Assembly (NCBI GenBank): GCA_946543095.1 | Contig: CAMNLO010000009.1 | Location: 1-14,634 of the forward strand | Source: an uncultured bacterium | Lineage (GTDB): Bacteria > Bacillota > Clostridia > Lachnospirales > Lachnospiraceae | DNA length: 14,634 bases | Direction: 5' to 3' | In this document: positions 6,633 to 12,684 of the stretch, one piece after another | Numbering within the stretch: the stretch's first letter is position 1 | How the letters are laid out: each line of letters opens with the position of its first letter | The notes under the pieces: model-generated | What the model was told of the DNA's origin: nothing | Databases searched by the model: none | What the model saw: only the letters and a program-made list of their open reading frames with translations | Translations under genes and position numbers: made by a program

Positions 6633-8128
6633 GAAGCCGCCTCCTTCACAATGCCGAAGGACGCGCTGGTCAATGCATCCTGAGTGATATCCGCGTGGTC
6701 AAACTCGCCGTTGATCCTGCCGTTGTAAACAGTAATGGAACGGTCGGCAAGCCCCATGATCTCTTCCATATCCGAGGAGATCATCAGCACAGCCACTCCC
6801 TCTTCCTTCAGCTTCTGAATGATATGATAGACATCTCCTCTGGCGGCAGCATCAATGCCTCTGGTGGGCTCGTCCAGGATCACCACCTTGGGCTTTGTGG
6901 AAAGAGCTCTTCCGATGACCACCTTCTGCTGGTTTCCGCCGGAAAGCGAAGACATCAGATCCGCCAGGGAAACGATCTTCGTCCGGAAATCGTCAACATA
7001 TTTCTGGGAGATCCCGTTTTCGGATTTCTTATCGATGAGAAAGCTTCCCACCGCCTTGCCGTTCAGCAAAGCGCTCGTCGTGTTTGCTGCAATGGAGCTG
7101 ATGCCGAAGATCCCGTGATAATGCCTGTCCTCCGGCACATAATTGATCCCGGCCTCCAGGATCTGCTTTGTGGAAAGACCGGTGATATCCTTTCCTTCCA
7201 GGAAAACCTTGCCGGAAAGCACCTTATCCCGTCCGAAAATGGTGCTCACAAGCTCGGTCCTGCCTGCTCCCACCACTCCTGCGATGCCCAGGATCTCTCC
7301 CGGATACAGGTTAAAGGTGATATTGCTGAAGCCGTAGCCGGAGAGATCCTTCACCTCCATCACCGGCTTTAATTTCGAATAGTCAATGGCTTTGTATTCC
7401 CTGCTGCCATGGTCCTTGTGCTCCGTATCCGGGGGCAGAAGGCCCTGCACCAGCATCTCTTTCGTGAAATCCGCCACAGGCCCGCTTAAGGTCACCACGC
7501 CGTCCCGCATGATGGCCACGTGGGTGGCGATCTCGAAGACCTCCCCCAGACGGTGGGTGATATAGATCAGGGCAATGCCCTTTTTCTTCAGATCCTGAAC
7601 TACTTTAAACAGGGAACGGACCTCGTCGAAGGTCAGGGCGCTGGTGGGCTCATCCAGGATCAGGATCCTAGCCTCCCGCATCATGCCCTTTAAGATCTCC
7701 ACCAGCTGCTGCTCCGCGATGGATAAGGTATTTGCCTTTCTCTGCAGATGCAGGTCGAAGCCCAGCTCCTGAATGCACTGTTCCAGACGCTTCTTTAATA
7801 CGGAAGCGCTTTCCTTAAATCCCATCAGGATGTTCTCTTCCACCGTCATATTGGGGAAAAGAAGAGGTTCCTGAGGCACCATGTAGATCCCAAGCGCAAG
7901 TGCCTGAGAGGGCTGCGTGATCGCCGCTTTCTCCCCGGCCACCCGGATTTCGCCTTCATCCGGCTGATAGATCCCCATGATGATCTTCATCAGGGTGCTC
8001 TTACCGGCTCCGTTTCCGCCGATCAGCGCCAGGACCTCTCCGCCCTTCAGCTCCATACTGATGCCTTTTAAGACTGCGTTGGTCCCGAAAGACTTATAAA
8101 TATTCTTTACCGAGAGCATGCTTTCCAA
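6629..8128 (-). CDS. lsrA: LsrA, AI-2 ABC transporter ATP-binding protein
   Basis: A 499-residue tandem ABC ATPase of the sugar (CUT2/ribose) type. Domain 1: Walker A GGNGAGKST (38-45), Walker B ILILDEPTSAL (155-165), H-loop His192, and a degenerate signature LSIAEQQ. Domain 2: a degenerate Walker A GVVGAGRTE (284-292), a canonical LSGGNQQK signature (395-402) and Walker B VVILDEPTRGID (415-426). One good and one altered site is usual for RbsA/LsrA proteins. It powers LsrCD. The start is TTG 8128, with GGAGG at 8140-8136 and a 7-nt gap; the nearby ATG at 8133 is out of frame and too close to that site. An in-frame ATG at 8119 is possible but has poorer spacing. It is the first gene of the minus-strand lsr operon. 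Confidence 0.93.
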   Translation of the reverse strand: MESMLSVKNIYKSFGTNAVLKGISMELKGGEVLALIGGNGAGKSTLMKIIMGIYQPDEGEIRVAGEKAAITQPSQALALGIYMVPQEPLLFPNMTVEENILMGFKESASVLKKRLEQCIQELGFDLHLQRKANTLSIAEQQLVEILKGMMREARILILDEPTSALTFDEVRSLFKVVQDLKKKGIALIYITHRLGEVFEIATHVAIMRDGVVTLSGPVADFTKEMLVQGLLPPDTEHKDHGSREYKAIDYSKLKPVMEVKDLSGYGFSNITFNLYPGEILGIAGVVGAGRTELVSTIFGRDKVLSGKVFLEGKDITGLSTKQILEAGINYVPEDRHYHGIFGISSIAANTTSALLNGKAVGSFLIDKKSENGISQKYVDDFRTKIVSLADLMSSLSGGNQQKVVIGRALSTKPKVVILDEPTRGIDAAARGDVYHIIQKLKEEGVAVLMISSDMEEIMGLADRSITVYNGRINGEFDHADITQDALTSASFGIVKEAAS

Positions 8129-8182
8129 GGCATTTCCTCCACAACTGTTTCATTGAAGATGCTACTGTAACAATATAATCTG

Positions 8183-8211
8183 ATAATAGCCCGCTTACTG
8201 CTCTTTGTCAA
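8183..8211 (-). promoter_or_regulatory. lsrACDBF promoter (TTGACA-N17-TATTAT)
   Basis: On the minus strand TTGACA (8211-8206) is followed by TATTAT (8188-8183) after exactly 17 bp. The predicted start is near 8176, leaving a leader of about 48 nt before the TTG start of lsrA. A strong core promoter implies that control is by repression rather than by need for an activator. Confidence 0.8.
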
Positions 8212-8222
8212 GAAAAAATCTT

Positions 8223-8250
8223 ACAAATGTTTCGACTTATTTTCATTTGT
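8223..8250. promoter_or_regulatory. Candidate LsrR operator, lsrA side (ACAAATG-N14-CATTTGT)
   Basis: A perfect 7-bp inverted repeat, ACAAATG at 8223-8229 and CATTTGT at 8244-8250, with half-site centres 21 bp apart (two helical turns). It lies about 46-74 bp upstream of the predicted lsrA start, just behind the -35. The same half-sites recur on the lsrR side, and nowhere else in the window did I notice such a pair. Confidence 0.7.
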
Positions 8251-8341
8251 GTTTTCGGAGTTCCATTTTTGCTTGTGTATTTTGTCAGTCAGAGCAGAAG
8301 CTTTTTTGTTCGAAAATATACTTATTTGATAAAAAACCGCA

Positions 8342-8370
8342 TTGACATACAGAATATTGATTGCTATACT
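8342..8370 (+). promoter_or_regulatory. lsrRK promoter (TTGACA-N17-TATACT, extended -10)
   Basis: TTGACA (8342-8347), a 17-bp spacer and TATACT (8365-8370), with TG one base before the -10, give a very strong sigma-A promoter. The predicted start is near 8377. The hexamers and spacing are the same as in the feoA promoter. Transcription would run through the lsrR-side dyad at once, fitting autorepression. Confidence 0.82.
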
Positions 8371-8385
8371 TACTGCTAAGACAGC

Positions 8386-8412
8386 ACAAATGTTGTCGTT
8401 TTATACATTTGT
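8386..8412. promoter_or_regulatory. Candidate LsrR operator, lsrR side (ACAAATG-N13-CATTTGT)
   Basis: ACAAATG at 8386-8392 and CATTTGT at 8406-8412 repeat the dyad found on the lsrA side with one base less between the arms (centres 20 bp apart). It lies at about +10 to +36 of the predicted lsrR transcript, where bound protein would block early elongation. Some inner bases (TGTT, TCG) are also shared with the other copy. Confidence 0.7.
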
Positions 8413-8469
8413 ACGCCCCTTTTCAGGGTGATTTTGCGCTCATTTTCTTTATTATCGATCATCAAAAAT

Positions 8470-9423
8470 ATGCATGCAGTGAATCAGATAACCGACCGGG
8501 AGATCCTGGATTATGAAGAAGCGCTGATGTCGAAGGCCGCCTGGTATTACTACTACGACGAGCTGACTCAGCAGCAGATCGCCGAGAAGCTGGGGGTTAC
8601 CCGGGTACGGGTCATCCGGCTGCTGGATAAGGCAAAGAAAACGGGAGTCGTGCGCTTTCAGATCCGCTCGGACTCCGAGAAGCGCCTGCTCGCGGAGCAG
8701 AAGCTGATCTCCCTTTTTGGCCTGGAGGACTGCTTTGTGGTCCCTGCCACGGTTTCTCCGGAAGACACCAACGAGAATATCGCCAGAGCCGCTTCCATGT
8801 ATATCGGCAGCCGGATCCCGGAGGAAGCTTTCATCAATGTGGGCTACGGAGACACCTCCGGCCGGATCCTGAACCATCTGGCCATCCGGGCGGAACGGGC
8901 CCTCTCCTGCGTTTCCTTAACCGGGGGAGTCAGCTACTACCTCCCCAACGCCAATTCCAGCGTGTTCAATTCGCGCCTGTACCTGATCCCCACGCCGCTC
9001 ATCGCCTCCACGGACGAAATGGCGGAAGCCATGCGGACGGAAAAATCGGTGAAGGACGTGGAGCGGCTGATCCCACTCTCCTTTATGACCGTGGTGGGCA
9101 TCGGCTCCATCGGACCGGAGGCCACGATCCTCACCTCGGGGATCCTTTCCCAGAACGATTTTCTGGTGCTGCAGAGAAACGGCGCCGTGGGAGATGTGTT
9201 AAGCCACTTTATCGATCAGGACGGCAATATCGTGGCGTCCGACCTGGAGAAGCGGATCATCTCCACTCCCCTGGAAACCTTAAGAAGTCTGAAGAATGTG
9301 ATCGGTGTGGCCGCGGGACTCAATAAGGTCCCGGCGATCCTGGCCACCCTGAGAGGCGGATACATCGGGACTTTGATCACGGACGAGGACACCGCCCTGG
9401 AGCTTTTAAAGGCGGTGGAGTAG
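8470..9423 (+). CDS. lsrR: LsrR, SorC-family repressor of the lsr genes
   Basis: From ATG 8470 the protein is 317 residues, the length of E. coli LsrR. It has an N-terminal helix-turn-helix (about 31-62, ELTQQQIAEKLGVTRVRVIRLL) and the SorC sugar-phosphate-binding domain, with matching blocks LTGGV, TPLIAS, VKDV, VGIG and GAVGDVL, the last being part of the effector pocket. In enterics LsrR represses both lsr operons until phospho-AI-2 releases it. The start is uncertain: ATG 8470 has no clear ribosome site; an in-frame GTG at 8428 and an ATG at 8527 (weak GAAGAAG site) are the alternatives. It is divergent from lsrA, with lsrK downstream in the same direction and a candidate operator in its own leader. 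Confidence 0.92.
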   Translation: MHAVNQITDREILDYEEALMSKAAWYYYYDELTQQQIAEKLGVTRVRVIRLLDKAKKTGVVRFQIRSDSEKRLLAEQKLISLFGLEDCFVVPATVSPEDTNENIARAASMYIGSRIPEEAFINVGYGDTSGRILNHLAIRAERALSCVSLTGGVSYYLPNANSSVFNSRLYLIPTPLIASTDEMAEAMRTEKSVKDVERLIPLSFMTVVGIGSIGPEATILTSGILSQNDFLVLQRNGAVGDVLSHFIDQDGNIVASDLEKRIISTPLETLRSLKNVIGVAAGLNKVPAILATLRGGYIGTLITDEDTALELLKAVE

Positions 9424-9442
9424 GCTCGCCGCTGTTGCAAAA

Positions 9443-9475
9443 GACCCTGCCGGGTCAGATGGGAGGCATGTATTG
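9443..9475 (+). promoter_or_regulatory. lsrK translation start region: small hairpin, GGGAGG site and two-codon ATG-TAT-TGA frame
   Basis: A 5-bp hairpin GACCC-TGCC-GGGTC (9443-9456) lies just before the GGGAGG site (9461-9466). The first start codon after it, ATG 9468, is read ATG-TAT-TGA, and this stop overlaps the TTG (9473-9475) that opens lsrK, 6 nt from the ribosome site. A terminate-reinitiate arrangement or simple TTG initiation would both lower LsrK output. Confidence 0.45.
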
Positions 9476-11041
9476 AGTAAAGAACAGTATCTTATGGCAG
9501 TGGATGCCGGAACAGGGAGCGTGAGAGCCGTCCTGTTTGACACCGCAGGAGGTCAGAAGGGCGTGTCTGCCAGGGAATGGGAGCATCTCTCCGATCCCCG
9601 CTATCCCGGCAGCATGGATTTTGACTGGAAGCACAACTGGGAGCTGGCCAGCTCCTGCATCCGGGATGTGATCAAAGACACCGGCATCGCTCCGGAGGAC
9701 ATCGCCGCCGTTTCCACCACCTGCATGAGAGAAGGGATCCTTCTCTATGATCGGGATGGCAATGAGATCTGGGCCTGCGCCAATGTGGATTCCCGCAGCA
9801 CGGACGAGGTGGCGGAGCTGGTGAAGAAGGATCCGGAGCTGGAAAAGGAGTTGTATCTGGAATCCGGCGAAGCCTACGCCCTGGGCGCTCTCCCCAGACT
9901 TCTCTGGGTGAAGAACAAAATGCCGGAGATCTATGAAAAGACCGCCAGGATCGGAATGTTCAACGACTGGCTGATCTATAAGCTGACAGGCGTGATGCCC
10001 ATCGAGCCCAGTAACGGCTCCACCACGGGCATCTTCGATCTGAAAAAAAGGGACTGGGATCCTTCCATCGCCGGAAAGGTAGGCATCAGAGAGGATATCT
10101 TCCCCAAGGTCTACGAATGCGGAACGAAGGTTTCCGCCGTCAATGAAAAGGGAGCCTCGGACACAGGCCTGGCCGTAGGGACTCCCGTGGTGGTGGGCGG
10201 CGGCGATTCCCAGCTGGGCTGCATCGGCGTGGGCGTTGTCAAGCCTGATCAGGCAGCCATCTTCGGCGGCAGCTTCTGGCAGTATGAATTCAACACCGCC
10301 GACGGCAAAACGGATCCCGGCTGCAGAGTGCGGGTGAACTGCCATGCGGTCCCCGGTGTCTGGCAGTTTGAAGCCCTGGCCTTTAATCCCGGGCTTGTGA
10401 TGCGCTGGTTCCGGGACGGCTTCTGCCAGAGAGAGGCAGAGATCGCCAAAAAAACCGGCGAAGATATCTACGATCTGATGAACAGGGAAGCGGAAAAGAT
10501 CCCCGCAGGCTCCAACGGCATGATGTGCACCTTTTCTGACGTCATGAACTTCACCTGCTGGAAGCACGCCTCCCCCACTTTCACAAACTTCAGCATCGAT
10601 CCGAAGCTCCATAACCGCTACACCTTCTACCGCGCCATTATGGAGAACACCTGCCTTGTGACCAAGGGACATGTGGACCTGGTGCGGGAGGCCACGGGCA
10701 ACATGCCGAAGGAAGTAGTCTTTGCCAGCGGCGCTTCCAAGAGCCCCCTTTGGTGCCAGATCCTTGCGGATGTCTTAAATCTGCCGGTGAAGGTCCCGGT
10801 GGTGAAGGAGGCCACGGCCTTAGGAGCCGCCATTCTGGCAGGAGTGGGGGTCGGCATCTATAAGGACGCGGAGGAGGGAGCCGCCAAATGCGTCCGGTTT
10901 GACAAAACCTATCTTCCCAATGCCGAGAATCATAAGGTGTATGAGGAAATGTATCCCGTCTGGAGAAAGGTCTACGCTGCGCAGCTTGCGCTTTGCGATG
11001 AAAAGCTGACCCGGAACATGTGGATCGCACCGGGGTTATAA
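9473..11041 (+). CDS. lsrK: LsrK, autoinducer-2 kinase
   Basis: A 522-residue FGGY-family carbohydrate kinase matching E. coli LsrK throughout: LMAVDAGTGSVRAVLFD (7-23), MREGILLYD (85-93), IWACANVDSR (99-108), VVVGGGDSQLGC (239-250, Asp245 as catalytic base), VKEATALGAAI in the C-terminal ATPase domain, and the closing WIAPGL. It phosphorylates imported DPD (linear AI-2) with ATP in the cytoplasm, trapping the signal and making the LsrR ligand. TTG 9473 is chosen as start because GGGAGG lies 6 nt upstream and the nearby ATG is closed at once by a stop. It is about 50 nt after lsrR and in the same operon. The 405-residue open frame on the opposite strand is a shadow. Confidence 0.96.
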   Translation: MSKEQYLMAVDAGTGSVRAVLFDTAGGQKGVSAREWEHLSDPRYPGSMDFDWKHNWELASSCIRDVIKDTGIAPEDIAAVSTTCMREGILLYDRDGNEIWACANVDSRSTDEVAELVKKDPELEKELYLESGEAYALGALPRLLWVKNKMPEIYEKTARIGMFNDWLIYKLTGVMPIEPSNGSTTGIFDLKKRDWDPSIAGKVGIREDIFPKVYECGTKVSAVNEKGASDTGLAVGTPVVVGGGDSQLGCIGVGVVKPDQAAIFGGSFWQYEFNTADGKTDPGCRVRVNCHAVPGVWQFEALAFNPGLVMRWFRDGFCQREAEIAKKTGEDIYDLMNREAEKIPAGSNGMMCTFSDVMNFTCWKHASPTFTNFSIDPKLHNRYTFYRAIMENTCLVTKGHVDLVREATGNMPKEVVFASGASKSPLWCQILADVLNLPVKVPVVKEATALGAAILAGVGVGIYKDAEEGAAKCVRFDKTYLPNAENHKVYEEMYPVWRKVYAAQLALCDEKLTRNMWIAPGL

Positions 11042-11074
11042 CAGGGGAAACACCGGATAATCAGCAGGTTTCAA

Positions 11075-11101
11075 GGGAAACAGAAATGATCAGCGTTTCC
11101 C
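11075..11101 (+). promoter_or_regulatory. Intercistronic hairpin between lsrK and the cupin gene
   Basis: GGGAAAC (11075-11081) and GTTTCCC (11095-11101) form a 7-bp stem with a 13-nt loop. A second GGGAAAC (11045-11051) could compete for the same arm or pair with GTTTC at 11068-11072. There is no U-run, so this is not a terminator; it may affect mRNA stability or set cupin expression apart from lsrK. Confidence 0.35.
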
Positions 11102-11124
11102 GGAAAAAAGAAAAGGAGAGGAAA

Positions 11125-11475
11125 ATGTTCGTAGTACATGAAAATGATTTTGAGTACCGTTTCGGAGACAGCGGCCCCAAGTATCTGATGAAGGGACCCA
11201 GAATGAATTTCGCACTGGTGCAGTTCCAGCCGGGACAGGATTTTACCGCCCACTACCACAACATCATGGAAGAGAATTTCTATATCCTGAGCGGTGAAGT
11301 GGATATCGTGGTGGACGGAAAGGTGAATCACTTAACGGAAGGGCAGATGATCCACATCGAGCCGAAGGAGATCCACTATGTGATCAATCATTACGACAAG
11401 CCTGTAAAGATGGTGAGCACACTGGCCCCCTTCCAGGAGGTGGACAAGGTGGAGGTGCCGGACTACAAATACTGA
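11125..11475 (+). CDS. Small cupin protein of the lsr operon, candidate phospho-AI-2 isomerase
   Basis: A 116-residue single-domain cupin. Motif 1 is complete: Gly37, His43, His45, Glu50 and Gly57, spaced G(X)5HXH(X)4E(X)6G. Motif 2 gives Gly73, Pro80, His84 and Asn88. The 3-His/1-Glu metal site (His43, His45, Glu50, His84) is therefore intact. Start ATG 11125 is preceded by AAAGGAGAGG; the reading frame is open further upstream, into the end of lsrK, but without conserved sequence. It lies 83 nt after lsrK, on the same strand and before a strong terminator, so it is the third gene of the lsrR operon. Related small cupins include sugar isomerases and KdgF-type enzymes. Since LsrG is absent, it may isomerise phospho-DPD for LsrF; this is inference from context, and a dioxygenase or sensor role is also possible. 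Confidence 0.8.
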   Translation: MFVVHENDFEYRFGDSGPKYLMKGPRMNFALVQFQPGQDFTAHYHNIMEENFYILSGEVDIVVDGKVNHLTEGQMIHIEPKEIHYVINHYDKPVKMVSTLAPFQEVDKVEVPDYKY

Positions 11476-11535
11476 GCTGAGGATAAGACTTTTTCACCCG
11501 ATATCACCGTAAGGTGAGAAACAGGGAGGGATGAT

Positions 11536-11580
11536 AATGGGGCTGACGCAGAAGTGATGGCGTCAGCCCCATTTATATTA
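11536..11580 (+). terminator. Strong terminator after the lsrR-lsrK-cupin operon
   Basis: A perfect 14-bp stem (11536-11549 with 11560-11573, AATGGGGCTGACGC on the left arm) with a 10-nt loop is followed by an AT-rich TTTATATTAT stretch. It ends the plus-strand operon 60 nt after the cupin stop. The opposite face could also block minus-strand transcripts from the convergent ribokinase gene, though without a clear U-run. Confidence 0.8.
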
Positions 11581-11644
11581 TGTCAACCGTTTCGGATTTG
11601 TAGCGGGATTAATAACTGAGTTATGTTAACTGCTCTATCTGGAG

Positions 11645-12628
11645 TTATGTAAACTTCAGGATGTCTCCCGAATACCCGCTCTCATCCATCAGCTTCAGCA
11701 CATGCTCCAGATCCGGCAGGCTGGGCAGCGCCCCTTCCCTGCAGACCGTCAGCGCCGCAGCATAAGTGGCAAAATCCATGGCTTCGTTCTCTCCCATACC
11801 GGCGGACAGTGCCGTACAGAAGGAGGCCACGAAAGAGTCTCCTGCGGCAGTAGGGTCCACCACATGCTCCATGGGAATGGCCACCTTCCGGATCAGTTCC
11901 TTCTCCCCATCCAGGATGGAGCCCTTATCTCCCAGGGTCACAAGGACAGAGCCTGCGCCCATGGCCCGGAGCCTGTCCGTGATCTGCATGAGGCCGTTGA
12001 TGTCCACTCCCTTTTCCCCCTTGGGTACGGGGAGCCCCGTCAGGGCTGCCGCTTCTGTTTCATTGGGGGAGAGATATGTCACATGGGACAGGAACTCTGG
12101 GCTTAACTCTACCGCAGGAGCAGGGTTCAGCATCACCGGGACCCTGTTCTTATGCGCCAGCCCGGCCACATACTCGTTGGTCTCCATGGAGATCTCCAGC
12201 TGCAGCAGCACCATATCGTAATCTTTGATCTCTTTTTCCAGGAAGGAAAGATCCCGTGGGGAAAGCTCCAGATTGGCGCCGGGGAGAACAAGGATGCGGT
12301 TCCCCGCGCCCTCGTTCCCCTGCTCTACCTCGATCAGGGCAGCGCCTGTGGCCTTCGTGTCGGAAATATGCACATGGCTGATGTCCACGCCGGCCATCTT
12401 ATGCACGTTCAGCAGGGCCGCTCCGAAGGCATCCTGACCCACGGAGCCGATCATTGTGACCTCCGCCCCCAAAAGCGCACACTGCATCGCCTGATTGGAG
12501 CCCTTCCCCCCGGGAGCGGTACGAAGCTCACTTCCCATGAGGGTCTCCCCCATTTCGGGAATGCGGGGAGCGATCCCGATGAGATCCATATTAAAACTGC
12601 CGACTACCAGTATCTTCGGTCGTTTCAC
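11645..12628 (-). CDS. Ribokinase-type PfkB-family sugar kinase
   Basis: A 327-residue PfkB-family kinase closest in motifs to RbsK: GSFNMD (10-15), GGKGSNQA (40-47), LNPAPA (167-172), NETEA (189-193) and VDPTAAGDSF (257-266, Asp264 as catalytic base in the anion-hole motif). It would phosphorylate ribose or a related sugar at the 5-OH with ATP. I chose GTG 12628 because GAGGA lies 5 nt upstream and the protein then starts MKRPKILVVGSFNMD; ATG codons at 12655 and 12640 would add 9 or 4 residues but have no good ribosome site. It converges on the lsrRK operon and lies 56 nt after the SPFH gene on the same strand. No ribose transporter is nearby, so a link to the Lsr system is possible but unproven. 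Confidence 0.88.
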   Translation of the reverse strand: MKRPKILVVGSFNMDLIGIAPRIPEMGETLMGSELRTAPGGKGSNQAMQCALLGAEVTMIGSVGQDAFGAALLNVHKMAGVDISHVHISDTKATGAALIEVEQGNEGAGNRILVLPGANLELSPRDLSFLEKEIKDYDMVLLQLEISMETNEYVAGLAHKNRVPVMLNPAPAVELSPEFLSHVTYLSPNETEAAALTGLPVPKGEKGVDINGLMQITDRLRAMGAGSVLVTLGDKGSILDGEKELIRKVAIPMEHVVDPTAAGDSFVASFCTALSAGMGENEAMDFATYAAALTVCREGALPSLPDLEHVLKLMDESGYSGDILKFT

Positions 12629-12684
12629 GTGATTCCTCATTCCGGAGCGAATCATGCGGACAAAGTCCGCATGGCGAAGGTCTA

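Noticed and set aside
6695..7372. 225-codon plus-strand frame inside lsrA
   Set aside because: Antisense to conserved ABC ATPase motifs, with no ribosome site or recognisable domain.
3312..8128. Reading the ABC transporter as a ribose (Rbs) system
   Set aside because: The permeases and binding protein match LsrC, LsrD and LsrB in specific blocks, and the cluster holds lsrF, lsrK and lsrR, which have no role in ribose uptake.
9455..10672. Long (405-codon) open frame on the minus strand inside lsrK
   Set aside because: It is exactly antisense to conserved lsrK sequence, has no ribosome site and a low-complexity His/Gly/Ala-rich composition typical of a codon-bias shadow.
12656..12670. GCGGAC-AAA-GTCCGC hairpin between the SPFH and ribokinase genes as a terminator
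   Set aside because: There is no U-run on the minus strand, and the ribokinase start follows closely, so it is at most a small mRNA hairpin.
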